Part shown: positions 50,099 through 59,247 of the stretch, one piece after another
Position numbering within the stretch: the stretch's first letter is position 1
How the letters are laid out: every line of letters begins with the position of its first letter
Assembly (NCBI GenBank): GCA_022450565.1
Contig: JAKUOP010000008.1
Span: forward strand, 25,575-89,574
Length of the DNA: 64,000 nucleotides
DNA from: Candidatus Nitrosopelagicus sp.
GTDB taxonomy: Archaea; Thermoproteota; Nitrososphaeria; Nitrososphaerales; Nitrosopumilaceae
Direction: 5' to 3'
Notes under the pieces: model-generated
What the model was told of the DNA's origin: nothing
Seen by the model: the letters and a program-made list of their open reading frames with translations, nothing else
The model's database searches: none
Program-made: the position numbers and the translations under genes

Positions 50099-52171
50099 CT
50101 AGATTAACAATATCAGGACTACAAACAGTATTCCTGCTCCAAATACGTAAAGATAAGATTGTGCCACACCAGTTTGTGAACCTTGTACAACTTTTGCACC
50201 CCAACCTACTGCTCGTTCTAATCCAACATTCATTCCCTTATCAATGGCGGTTTGCTCAAAGTATCTCCACAAAGCTCTTGCTGCCCAGAGTGGTGCTGTG
50301 ACAAATCCCCAATAGACAAATGCGTTGAGATACCATCTATTGAGGATTAATTTGTGTAAAGCGTAAAAGAAAATGTTAGATTTGATGAATTTTTCAGGAT
50401 CAACCCATCTACCAATATAGAAGATGTATCCCAATCCAAATCCTGTAGCAAATGCAATCAATGATGAGCCTAATGCTATTGGGTTAAGTCCAGATAGGAA
50501 TCCGGGTAAGACAGAGACCTCACCGCTATAGTGTTCTGAGTGAATTCCAAATGAGTGCTCTAGATATTCACCAAACAAATGATGTATTCCTTCCTCTGCT
50601 GATAGACCAACTATACCAATTCCAATAGTTAGTACTGCAAGAATTCCATATGGTATCCACATTGATTTTGGTGCTTCATGTATATGGTGACCTTCGCTTT
50701 CCATCTTTTCAACATGTTTGCTGTTCTTTCCAAAGAATACCATACCCATCATTCGAGTTGTATAGAATGCCGTGATAACAGCAGTTAAAATTGCAATGAT
50801 AAAGATTGGTAATGCCCATTCACTTCCAGATTCATAAACTGCTGCAAAGATTGCATCCTTACTCCAGAAACCTGTAGTGATAAATGGGGCTCCCATCAGT
50901 GCTAGTCCAGCAGCCCACATGAACGCATACGTCTTTCTCATCTTTTTGCGGAGACCGCCCATATCTGTCATGAACCGAGATCCAACCACATGTAACAGCG
51001 AGCCAGCTGCCATGAAGAGTGATGCTTTGAACATTGCATGCGAAATGAGATGGAAAAATCCTGCTGTATAGCCATCTACATATTGTGATGATAGTCCTGC
51101 AACACCTAATGCCATCATCATGTAACCAATTTGTGAACCAGTTGAATATGCTAAAACTTTCTTAATTTCTGGATTAACCATTCCTTGGGTAGCAAGTAAC
51201 AGTGCAGTTATTGCCCCAACCCATGCAACTATTTCAAAGAACTGCTCTGCAAGAATTCCTGCAGCTGCTAATGCAAATACTATTGGTCCAATTCTTGCAA
51301 CCAAAAATACACCTGCTTTAACCATTGTTGCTGCATGAATCAATGCAGAAACTGCAGTTGGACCAGTCATTGCCTCTAAAAGCCATTCGTTAAGTGGGAA
51401 TTGTGCTGATTTTCCTATAGCACCACCAAATAATAACACGAAAGCTGGAACAAGCAATCCTTCTGCAGACATACTTACAGCCCAACTTGTTTCATTCACC
51501 AATTCTCTTAGTCCAAATGTACCTGCATATGCAAAAATCAGGAACATTCCTGCTAACATCATCACATCTCCAACTTTAGTCATGATGAAAGCCTTCATTC
51601 CAGCATGAGTTGGTGAAAAGTATTCCATTACACCTAATGCAGACCGACCCTCCTGACCCACATGATCTTTCTTTTTATCACGATACCAGAAACTGATTAA
51701 AGCATAAGATGCAAGTCCCACACCTTCCCAACCAAAGAATATCTGTAGAAGGTTATCAGATAACACAATCAATTGCATTGAACCAATAAAGAACATCATC
51801 CAGAACCAGAATCTCATTATGTCCTTATCTCCTTTCATGTAACCAGTACTGTAACACATGATTAGGAATGAAATCCAACCAACAACATTAGCCATTATAA
51901 TTGAAAGAGGATCTGCAAGAACACCCGCTTTAATTCCAATCGCGTCAATCCACATTATCTGATGATGAATCTCATGTGCTTCTAGCGCCATCGGTAATAA
52001 TGTTGCAGCAGATATTGCACTCATGGCAGCAAAAGCAACAGCAACTCTACCTGTTGAAATCTTTGAAAACTTGGCAACAGCTGGAATAATTAATGCTGCT
52101 GCAAATGGTAAAATCCAGATAAGCCAGACGTTTATTTCACTTACAGGTATACCAAAGAAATCATATGCCAT
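50099..52171 (-). CDS. nuoL: Nuo complex subunit L
   Basis: 690 residues, the distal antiporter-like subunit with the long lateral helix at its C-terminus. The conserved WEGVGLASYALISFWYRDKKKD and FPLNEWLLEAMTGPTAVSALIHAATMVKAGVFLVAR identify L. Starts 3 bp after nuoM, ends 9 bp before nuoN. In Escherichia coli the order is L-M-N; here M precedes L. Confidence 0.97.
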   Translation of the reverse strand: MAYDFFGIPVSEINVWLIWILPFAAALIIPAVAKFSKISTGRVAVAFAAMSAISAATLLPMALEAHEIHHQIMWIDAIGIKAGVLADPLSIIMANVVGWISFLIMCYSTGYMKGDKDIMRFWFWMMFFIGSMQLIVLSDNLLQIFFGWEGVGLASYALISFWYRDKKKDHVGQEGRSALGVMEYFSPTHAGMKAFIMTKVGDVMMLAGMFLIFAYAGTFGLRELVNETSWAVSMSAEGLLVPAFVLLFGGAIGKSAQFPLNEWLLEAMTGPTAVSALIHAATMVKAGVFLVARIGPIVFALAAAGILAEQFFEIVAWVGAITALLLATQGMVNPEIKKVLAYSTGSQIGYMMMALGVAGLSSQYVDGYTAGFFHLISHAMFKASLFMAAGSLLHVVGSRFMTDMGGLRKKMRKTYAFMWAAGLALMGAPFITTGFWSKDAIFAAVYESGSEWALPIFIIAILTAVITAFYTTRMMGMVFFGKNSKHVEKMESEGHHIHEAPKSMWIPYGILAVLTIGIGIVGLSAEEGIHHLFGEYLEHSFGIHSEHYSGEVSVLPGFLSGLNPIALGSSLIAFATGFGLGYIFYIGRWVDPEKFIKSNIFFYALHKLILNRWYLNAFVYWGFVTAPLWAARALWRYFEQTAIDKGMNVGLERAVGWGAKVVQGSQTGVAQSYLYVFGAGILFVVLILLI

Positions 52172-52174
52172 TGA

Positions 52175-53731
52175 CTATACCCCCAATACTCCCTGCATGT
52201 ATGGCATTATTTGACTCAAGAAAATATCTGGATAAATTCCCACAACTATTGTAAATCCTGCAAGAACCATCATTGGTGCAAGCATATACCAATTACCATC
52301 CTTTACATTTGACAAATTTTCAGGAAGCTTTCCAAAGAATACACGTTTTAGCATCCAAAGCAAGTATGACATTGTAAGTGCGGTAGCAACTAATCCTAAT
52401 GCAAACATGATACTACGTAAATCATTTCCTTCTTCTAATGCAGTTTCTAGTGCACCGTAAAATAACATCCATTCTCCCATAAAACCACTTGTTGGTGGAA
52501 CGCCCATGATTGTTAATGCTCCAATAACAGCACAAACTGCAGTTATCGGCATCTTTCCTGCAAGACCACCAAGTTTGGCTATACTTCGTGTTCCAACATT
52601 TACGATTAACACTCCTGCAGTCATGAAAAGAAGACCTTTTCCGAGTGCATGTGAAACATACATCATTTCAGCTCCTGCAAGACCATATACTGACAATGAA
52701 CCTAATCCAAACAGAAGATATCCCATTTGACTGATGCTGGAATATGCAAGTAAACGTTTGAAGTCATCCTGCATAAGTGCCATTGCTCCTCCGTAGAACA
52801 TCGTTGCAACTCCCCAGATGGTAAGTACTATAGATAGATCAGAATAGGTTTGCGGCAGAAATTCTATAATTAATCGAAATATTCCGTATGCACCAATACC
52901 GATCATTGCTGGAGAAAGTAATGCGCTAATAGGAGTTGGTGCAGCGCCGTGGGCATACGGTAACCAAACATGGAATATGAATGCAGCAAGTTTTACTCCT
53001 AAACCAAGAATTATTGCAACTGCTGATATTACAACAATGTCTTCAGGAATTTCTGACTCTGTAATATCTGCAAAATCAAAACTGCCGACACTTAATCCAA
53101 TTGCTAAAAATCCTAATAATAATACAACCGCACCAACATGTGTCCAGAAAAAGAACATTAATGCAATTCTTCGTCTTGCTCCATCTCCGTACCATGCAAT
53201 TAGGAAGAAAGATGGAATCAACATGACTTCAAAGAAGATATAAAATTCAATGAGATTGGTTGATAGGACAGTTCCAAGCATTCCCATTGCAAAAACCAGG
53301 AACATTGCAAAGTAGAGACCTGACTGATTGTTGATGTATGTCTTTAGTGCTGATGATTCAATTATTGCTGTGCTTTGTCCTTCTGAAGTAGTATTTTGTT
53401 GATAGTGTTCTTTGAACAAGTGTTCAAACTTGTGTATCATGTAAGGTTTTGAATAGATAACTAGTATTGTACATAAGACGTAAATGATTATTGCAAATGG
53501 TGCTGCTAATCCATCTAATAAGAATCCGAATTCGCCAAACAAAGTAGTCCATTCATAGTGTTCCTCGTAGGTTCCACCAATTGATGCTTCAATTAGTATG
53601 ACGGTGCAATATAGCAAAAGTCCAAATGTAAACCACATTGCAGCGTTTGTTCCAACTTTTCTACCTAAGATGTATGCCAAAGGTGACAGTAACAGTGGTA
53701 AAAATACCGCCTGTAGTAGAACATAATCCAT
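52175..53731 (-). CDS. nuoM: Nuo complex subunit M
   Basis: 518 residues, antiporter-like proton channel. EFYIFFEVMLIPSFFLIAWYG is the M-type Glu motif, with AAFIFHVWLPYAHGAAPTPISALLSPAMIGIGAYG. Located between nuoK (1-bp overlap) and nuoL. The C-terminal region is normal. Confidence 0.96.
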   Translation of the reverse strand: MDYVLLQAVFLPLLLSPLAYILGRKVGTNAAMWFTFGLLLYCTVILIEASIGGTYEEHYEWTTLFGEFGFLLDGLAAPFAIIIYVLCTILVIYSKPYMIHKFEHLFKEHYQQNTTSEGQSTAIIESSALKTYINNQSGLYFAMFLVFAMGMLGTVLSTNLIEFYIFFEVMLIPSFFLIAWYGDGARRRIALMFFFWTHVGAVVLLLGFLAIGLSVGSFDFADITESEIPEDIVVISAVAIILGLGVKLAAFIFHVWLPYAHGAAPTPISALLSPAMIGIGAYGIFRLIIEFLPQTYSDLSIVLTIWGVATMFYGGAMALMQDDFKRLLAYSSISQMGYLLFGLGSLSVYGLAGAEMMYVSHALGKGLLFMTAGVLIVNVGTRSIAKLGGLAGKMPITAVCAVIGALTIMGVPPTSGFMGEWMLFYGALETALEEGNDLRSIMFALGLVATALTMSYLLWMLKRVFFGKLPENLSNVKDGNWYMLAPMMVLAGFTIVVGIYPDIFLSQIMPYMQGVLGV

Positions 53732-54042
53732 TATCCTTTCAAACTCCTAAAGTCTGCAATATCGATATTTTTGTATAATCGATAAGCGACAATTACCAAG
53801 GAAAGTCCAACTGCAACTTCAGCCGCTGCTATGGCAATTGAAAACAAAGCAAGTGTTTGACCACCGCTATGCGCCTCCGGCATAAATCTAGCAAATGCAA
53901 TTAAGTTAAGATTTGCAGCGTTAACTATTATTTCCACTGCAAAAAGCATTCGTATTGCGTTTCTTTTAACAGATAATCCATAGATTCCAATGCCCAAAAG
54001 GGCAACTGAGACAAGAACAAATTCAATCAGTTCGTTGGCCAT
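53731..54042 (-). CDS. nuoK: Nuo complex subunit K
   Basis: 103 residues and three transmembrane helices with the conserved Glu pair in MLFAVEIIVNAANLNLIAF and IAIAAAEVAVGLSLVIVAY (proton path). Overlaps nuoJ by 20 bp and nuoM by 1 bp. Confidence 0.95.
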   Translation of the reverse strand: MANELIEFVLVSVALLGIGIYGLSVKRNAIRMLFAVEIIVNAANLNLIAFARFMPEAHSGGQTLALFSIAIAAAEVAVGLSLVIVAYRLYKNIDIADFRSLKG

Positions 54043-54538
54043 TTTCCACTGTATCCTCCCTTCTAGCTAAAACTAATGCACCGATAACAGAACCTGCCAA
54101 TATCAGAGCCATTGCAATCAATGCTGGCCAATAATAAGTAAGAAAGTCCTCACCTATTTCCCTAAAGTCGACAGGTGCAGAATCTGTTGTTATAGTTTTT
54201 ACTCCTGAATCAAGAATGATTGCACCTACTGCAACCATTATAATTAGCATTAAACCAATACCTGCAAGTTTTCTCTTCGGGTCTTCAATTTTTTTGAAAA
54301 TTAATTCTCTTTTTACAAGCATTACCGTAAACAGAATTAATACTGCAATTGATCCGACATAAACTGCAATTTGAAACATTGCAACAAATGGTGAATCTAG
54401 TAAAATGAAAAATCCAGCAATACCTCCAAGTGTTCCCATTAATGCAATTGAACCATAAATTAATGAGCGAAGCTCTAATGCAGCAATTGCAGCACCAATT
54501 GTTAGAACTGACAAAGCAAGAAATAAAACATCAGCCAT
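54023..54538 (-). CDS. nuoJ: Nuo complex subunit J
   Basis: 171 residues, five transmembrane helices, including the conserved VYVGSIAVLILFTVMLVKREL and an internal polar loop. The ORF track begins at 54556; a Shine-Dalgarno-like GAGGTG seven bases before the ATG at 54538 (MADVLFLALS) supports the shorter start. Overlaps nuoI by 8 bp. Confidence 0.92.
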   Translation of the reverse strand: MADVLFLALSVLTIGAAIAALELRSLIYGSIALMGTLGGIAGFFILLDSPFVAMFQIAVYVGSIAVLILFTVMLVKRELIFKKIEDPKRKLAGIGLMLIIMVAVGAIILDSGVKTITTDSAPVDFREIGEDFLTYYWPALIAMALILAGSVIGALVLARREDTVENGQRTD

Positions 54539-55028
54539 GTGTTGCACCTCTATCATCTATCTGAATTTCTGCGTCTTGTTGAACATTTGGTTTTACTTGA
54601 AGTTGTTGTGGTGTGTAAATCAAACCTTCTTTTGTAAAAGAAGATAATTCGTAATCATTTGACATGTAAAGTGCATAGAAAGGACATGCATCAACACAAA
54701 GACCACAGAATACACATTTACCATAATCAATTTGTGGCATTATTGCTTTTTTATTATGTTTCCAAGTGTTTGGAACTTTTACCATGCCAATTGCTTCTGC
54801 AACACCCTCACACGCAATTGAGCATAGGTTACAGCCTGTACAATGATCATGAAATAGCATATGTCTACCTTTGTAACCTGCAATACCTACACCTGTAGCT
54901 GGGTCAAATTGGTAGCCATCACCTACGAGTTTTAGTTTTTGTTCTGGATATCTTAGGGTAAAACGTTTTACTGCAAGATGTTTCACTCCAGAATTTAATG
55001 CTTTGATAATTCCAGTTGCTGTTCCCAT
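54531..55028 (-). CDS. nuoI: Nuo complex subunit I (two 4Fe-4S clusters)
   Basis: 165 residues. Two ferredoxin motifs HDHCTGCNLCSIACEG and YGKCVFCGLCVDACPF carry clusters N6a/N6b between NuoB and the quinone site. The N-terminus is amphipathic and basic, as in the family. Lies directly after nuoH (shared base). Confidence 0.96.
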   Translation of the reverse strand: MGTATGIIKALNSGVKHLAVKRFTLRYPEQKLKLVGDGYQFDPATGVGIAGYKGRHMLFHDHCTGCNLCSIACEGVAEAIGMVKVPNTWKHNKKAIMPQIDYGKCVFCGLCVDACPFYALYMSNDYELSSFTKEGLIYTPQQLQVKPNVQQDAEIQIDDRGATHG

Positions 55029-56404
55029 TAGAATACACCCTCCGGTCCTAAAATTCCTGAATACAACAATCCTAATGCGATAAAGATGTTAACAAATGAC
55101 AAGCCAATTAATTTGTACCAGCCTATGTGAAGTAACATATCAATCCTAATTCTTGGAAAAACACCACGTGGTAATAGTATAAAGAAGATTACAGCTATCG
55201 TTTTGAGAACAAACCAAACTACACCACTAATCAGAAGTTGGCCAGTTGTATACTGCAGCTCCCCCTGTTTTTGCAGAATCCATTCGTTTGGATCTGCATC
55301 AAATAGTGGTAAACCTGGAGTTGAAACGGTAAGGAAAGGATCACCAGTATAGCTTGAAATCTCTAAACCAGTTGTAATTATTTGTTCATCTAAAGGAGGC
55401 CAAAATACAGGACCAGTCCATCCACCTAAGAAGATTACTACAAACAGTGCAGCAAACGCGTATAATTTTACATATGAACCAAGTTGGACTAATCCATACA
55501 TCATGCCTGAAAATTCTGTGAGCCATCCTGCAACAATTTCACTTTCAGCCTCAGGCAAATCAAACGGAATTCGTTCTAACTCAGCTAACATTGCAGTGAA
55601 AAATACAATTGCTCCAATTGGCATGAAAATAATCCATGGAAAATTATGCTGAGACTCGACAATCTCACTTAGATTCAGTGTACCTGTAAGAATTACAACA
55701 CCAAGCAATGATAGAATTAAAGGAATTTCAAAAGATACCATTTGGTGAAGTGCTCTTATGCCTCCAATGAATGGATACTTGCTATTTGCAGACCATGCAG
55801 AAAGAACTGTAATTATTGGAAAGAACCCAATTACTGCAAAGACTGCAAGTAATCCTACATCCAAGTCCGCAACAACCCACCCACCTGGAGCAACTGGAAT
55901 TAACGAAACAAATGCAGCTGCAGTTGCCACGAATAGAACTGGTGCTGCCCAGAAAATTGGTTTGTCAGCTTTTGCAGGTATGATAATCTCTTTTGAAATT
56001 AATTTTAAACCATCACCTGCGAGTTGTAGTATTCCTTCTATTTTTCCACAATAAAATGGACCAACTCTTAATTGTAATTTTGCAAGCATTTTTCTTTCTA
56101 CAAAAATTGTACCTGCTGCAATTAATGCGGCAAAACCAAATCCTGGAAATGCTGCAATTCTAAACAAGTCACTATAAATCAATGATTTGACTAGAGGTAA
56201 AGCCATTGCTGGATTGAATAACCATGTAAATGCTAGAAATGCAGTAAGTAGTTCCCCTTCTATTACGGGTAGATCTCCATAAAATAATCCAATTTGTATT
56301 GCAGGGATTCCAATTAATGTAACTAAAATTATTGCCCAAAAGATATTATCAATTATTGATTTGAGAAAGTACGCTAAACGAAACTTTGGTGCAATAACTG
56401 ACAT
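55028..56404 (-). CDS. nuoH: Nuo complex subunit H
   Basis: 458 residues, longer than the usual ~330 because of an extracytoplasmic insertion near residues 310-390 (rich in Gly/Pro/Trp, GGWTGPVFWPPLDEQ). The quinone-site loop AELERIPFDLPEAESEIVAGW is intact, as is RVGPFYCGKIEGILQLAGDGLKLISKE. Adjacent to nuoD. Confidence 0.96.
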   Translation of the reverse strand: MSVIAPKFRLAYFLKSIIDNIFWAIILVTLIGIPAIQIGLFYGDLPVIEGELLTAFLAFTWLFNPAMALPLVKSLIYSDLFRIAAFPGFGFAALIAAGTIFVERKMLAKLQLRVGPFYCGKIEGILQLAGDGLKLISKEIIIPAKADKPIFWAAPVLFVATAAAFVSLIPVAPGGWVVADLDVGLLAVFAVIGFFPIITVLSAWSANSKYPFIGGIRALHQMVSFEIPLILSLLGVVILTGTLNLSEIVESQHNFPWIIFMPIGAIVFFTAMLAELERIPFDLPEAESEIVAGWLTEFSGMMYGLVQLGSYVKLYAFAALFVVIFLGGWTGPVFWPPLDEQIITTGLEISSYTGDPFLTVSTPGLPLFDADPNEWILQKQGELQYTTGQLLISGVVWFVLKTIAVIFFILLPRGVFPRIRIDMLLHIGWYKLIGLSFVNIFIALGLLYSGILGPEGVF

Positions 56405-57565
56405 TTATCTATCCGCCTCCACTGGCCAATAATTAAGACTCCAGTATACTGCTGGCATGTTACCTAACTTTTCACCTTTTAACAAATATGGCAGAGCAAT
56501 TAGATTCCTAAATGAACCAGGACTTATCTTGACTCTGTATGGTTCAGGTTTTCCGTTAGAAATAATATGCATTCCTGCCGCGCCTCTTCCAGACTCAACT
56601 CTCCTATACACTTCATCGTTTCCAACACCTTTTGGATTTGGTTTTAGTTTTGTCCTGACAGAACCTGACTTTGGCATTTTTTCAAGTGCCTGTCTAATAA
56701 TATTACAGCTTTCTAGCATATCAAGCCAAGGAATTTTTGAACGGGCATAGGAATCACCGTCCTTGAGGACGTTTGTGTGAACATCTAATTCTTCATAGAC
56801 ATCATATGGTTCCTTAACTCTTACATCATAATCAATTCCACTGGCGCGGAGAACAGAACCAGTTGTACCAAGTCTAATTGCATCTTGTGATGAAAGAACT
56901 CCTGTATCTTCTGTTCTTGCTTTAAGGATTGGATTGTCATAAAAAATATCTGCATATTCCTTTATTCGTTTTTCAAAATAGTTTACTTGTCTTAAACATA
57001 CATCTTCAAAATTAGCTGGGATGTCATTTCGTACACCACCAGGAATAAAGTATGAATGTGTTACTCTAGCACCTGTCATTTTTTCTAAAAGATCAATCAT
57101 AAGCTCTCTGTCCCCTGCAGGCCACATGAACATTGTTGAATGTCCAAGAAATATTCCATAAATTGCAAGCCAATATTGAGTGTAAACACATCTGTTCAAT
57201 TCGGCTGCAATAACTCTGACATACTTGGCACGCTCTGGGACTTCTATGCCAACTAGATCTTCAACTCCTAAAACATACGGATAGAGAATATTACATGAAT
57301 CGTGAATAACAGGGCGTTCTAAGTGAGGAATATTTAGTAGGTAGTTTCTAACTTCTGCCATCTTTTCCTCGCCACGATGTACGTAACCCGGATCAGGATC
57401 AGCATCAACTATGTAATCACCGTCGATTCTTACTATTATTCTCATATGTCCAGAGCCTGGATGCTGTGGACCAACGTTAAGTGTCATAATTCGGTCATCA
57501 ACTTTTTCAAGTTGAAGTCCAGGTGGAAGTTCCTTTGTCTGATCAGTTGGTATTTGTTCGGTCAT
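56405..57565 (-). CDS. nuoD: Nuo complex subunit D
   Basis: 386 residues, the 49-kDa quinone-binding subunit. LNVGPQHPGSGHMRIIVRIDGD holds the conserved His (HPGSGH), with GYVHRGEEKMAE and the C-terminal VYWSLNYWPVEADR. Separate from nuoC, not a CD fusion. One base separates it from nuoH. Confidence 0.97.
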   Translation of the reverse strand: MTEQIPTDQTKELPPGLQLEKVDDRIMTLNVGPQHPGSGHMRIIVRIDGDYIVDADPDPGYVHRGEEKMAEVRNYLLNIPHLERPVIHDSCNILYPYVLGVEDLVGIEVPERAKYVRVIAAELNRCVYTQYWLAIYGIFLGHSTMFMWPAGDRELMIDLLEKMTGARVTHSYFIPGGVRNDIPANFEDVCLRQVNYFEKRIKEYADIFYDNPILKARTEDTGVLSSQDAIRLGTTGSVLRASGIDYDVRVKEPYDVYEELDVHTNVLKDGDSYARSKIPWLDMLESCNIIRQALEKMPKSGSVRTKLKPNPKGVGNDEVYRRVESGRGAAGMHIISNGKPEPYRVKISPGSFRNLIALPYLLKGEKLGNMPAVYWSLNYWPVEADR

Positions 57566-57567
57566 GT

Positions 57568-58191
57568 CTATCTACCCTTATTCTTAAAGTCCTTTCGAAG
57601 TGGTGGAAGATCTGCCCAATCTTCAGGAAGTAAAAGTCTACGATTATCTGGATGACCCTCAAAGTGAACACCAAGCATTTCAAAGCATTCTCTTTCATGA
57701 AATTCAACGCTATAGAAAACATCTCTTAAACTTGGTAGTTTGGTAGAATCATTTCCAGGATTAGGAACATCTTCTCTTGGAGCTCTTGTTGATAAAGCCA
57801 AAACTTGTTTCGAGTATCGGTTGTCAGTGTAAGAACCCAAGTGATAAACTACTTCAATTTCATTGTCTTCTGGAAAATCAACTCCAGATACAGATTCTGC
57901 GTGATCAAATGGTGTTTGATCTTTAATAAATTTTGCAACGTCAAGAATTTTTTCTTTTTTAACATTTATTCGTGTTCTATTTTCTTTAACGTAACCAACT
58001 TCTGCATCACCAGAAAATTGATTTACGATTCTATCAGTTAGTTCTTTTTCAAAAGCGGGAAGTGTTTCTTCTGGTTTTGGTGGTGCTGGTTTTTCAGCAG
58101 CTGGTTTTGGTGGTGCTGGTTTTTCAGCAGCTGGTTTTGGTGGTGCTGGTTTTTCTTTAGATGTATCACTCTTTGAATCAGTGGAACTCAT
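57568..58191 (-). CDS. nuoC: Nuo complex subunit C with Pro/Lys-rich N-terminal repeat tail
   Basis: 207 residues. The 30-kDa fold is in the C-terminal 150 residues (DHAESVSGVDFPEDN, FHERECFEMLGVHFEGHPDNRRLLLPEDW). In front is a ~55-residue tail with 2.8 copies of KPAPPKPAAE encoded by a 30-bp repeat, a non-standard addition that is probably disordered. 2 bp before nuoD. Confidence 0.94.
   Translation of the reverse strand: MSSTDSKSDTSKEKPAPPKPAAEKPAPPKPAAEKPAPPKPEETLPAFEKELTDRIVNQFSGDAEVGYVKENRTRINVKKEKILDVAKFIKDQTPFDHAESVSGVDFPEDNEIEVVYHLGSYTDNRYSKQVLALSTRAPREDVPNPGNDSTKLPSLRDVFYSVEFHERECFEMLGVHFEGHPDNRRLLLPEDWADLPPLRKDFKNKGR
58071..58155 (-). repeat. 30-bp in-frame tandem repeat, about 2.8 copies
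   Basis: ctggttttggtggtgctggt(ttttcagcag) recurs at 58071, 58101 and (partial) 58131 with identical sequence, encoding KPAPPKPAAE in the NuoC tail. Confidence 0.93.
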
Positions 58192-58201
58192 TTTTGTTAA
58201 C

Positions 58202-58717
58202 CTATCTAGCCTTCATCCTTTTGATTTTTTCTTGCAGTAACATGCATCCTTGTATCAAGGTTTCAGGTCTAGGAGGACAACCAGGAACATATACGTCGAC
58301 AGGTAAAATTCCATCAATACCTGGTAGTACATTGTATGAATCAAAATACAATCCGCCAGTTATTGCACATGCACCCATTGCAATGACATATTTTGGATCT
58401 GGCATTTGGTCATAAACCAGTCTAAGTCTTGGTGCCATTTTTCTTGTGATAGTTCCTTGGACAACGACTAGATCACATTGACGAAGTGATCCAAAAGCTT
58501 CGATAATACCGAATCTTTCAACGTCGTATCGTGGACCAGAAGCTGCTCCAAACTCAACACTACAACATGCAGTTTCAATATGTACTGGCCATAATGACCA
58601 CATTCTTCCCCAATCAATTGCCATTCCTAATGGTTTGTCAATTGCTTTGTAAAGAATGTCTCCAAGTTTTCCAACAAAGACATTTGCATTCTGTGGTGTA
58701 ACAAGTTCTTTTAACAA
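58202..58717 (-). CDS. nuoB: Nuo complex subunit B
   Basis: 171 residues, holder of cluster N2: ETACCSVEFGAASGPRYD plus later GACAITGGLYF and VPGCPPRPE give the four Cys. The ORF track reaches back to 58813, overlapping nuoA; I take the TTG at 58717 (LLKELVTPQNANVFVG) because a Shine-Dalgarno AGGAGAGG precedes it by six bases and the extension is absent from typical NuoB. Followed by nuoC after 10 bp. Confidence 0.93.
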   Translation of the reverse strand: MLKELVTPQNANVFVGKLGDILYKAIDKPLGMAIDWGRMWSLWPVHIETACCSVEFGAASGPRYDVERFGIIEAFGSLRQCDLVVVQGTITRKMAPRLRLVYDQMPDPKYVIAMGACAITGGLYFDSYNVLPGIDGILPVDVYVPGCPPRPETLIQGCMLLQEKIKRMKAR

Positions 58718-58760
58718 CTTTGTTCCTCTCCTTGTATGTTTGTTTGAGTAGTATTTAGAA

Positions 58761-59141
58761 TTACCATATGTTTTTCCTCTTTGATTGATATAATGCGAAT
58801 GCCATTGCGGCAAACATAATTCCTAAAAATGCAATAATTGGTAAAGTTGCTGTACGTGGCATATTCAAAATAGTACTTCCCCATGCATAGAGGAAAATTG
58901 CCATAACATCAAAAATTACAAACATCAAAACGTAAGCATAATACTGCATCATGAAATGTGTTCGACCTGCACCTGATGGGACTTGACCACATTCCATAGG
59001 AAGCCCTTTTACTGGGTTTGGTCTTTTCTTATTTTCTGGCGAGATCATCCTAGAAATGAGCAATGCTGGTGCTATTGCAACTATTGCAAAACCAAACATC
59101 AGTAACACATTACTGTAAGATGCTACACTTTCGCCAACCAA
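58761..59141 (-). CDS. nuoA: Nuo complex subunit A
   Basis: 126 residues, three helices with the conserved PNPVKGLPMECGQVPSGAGRTHFMMQYYAYVLMFVIFDVMAIFLYAW block (Cys and Glu/Asp near the quinone channel). The ORF track's 239-residue version reads antisense through the peroxiredoxin gene; the natural start is TTG at 59141 (LVGESVASYSNVLL), first gene of the nuo transcript and 106 bp from the divergent peroxiredoxin. No NuoE, F or G in the cluster. Confidence 0.92.
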   Translation of the reverse strand: MVGESVASYSNVLLMFGFAIVAIAPALLISRMISPENKKRPNPVKGLPMECGQVPSGAGRTHFMMQYYAYVLMFVIFDVMAIFLYAWGSTILNMPRTATLPIIAFLGIMFAAMAFALYQSKRKNIW

Positions 59142-59247
59142 GTTAGCACGATTCCATACGTAGAAAATATAAAGGTATGTTGATTTTTTTCGATCAGATT
59201 TTTTCAAAGTAGCAATAATTGATATATGACAAAAATTGCGAATACTC

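Noticed and set aside
48605-53731. Mis-assigned or swapped nuoL and nuoM
   Set aside because: The WEGVGLASY (L) and FFEVMLIPSFF (M) motifs are clear; the order K-M-L-N is real, not an annotation error.
58718-58813. N-terminal extension of NuoB
   Set aside because: Overlaps nuoA and lacks NuoB similarity; a Shine-Dalgarno directly before the TTG at 58717 fits better.
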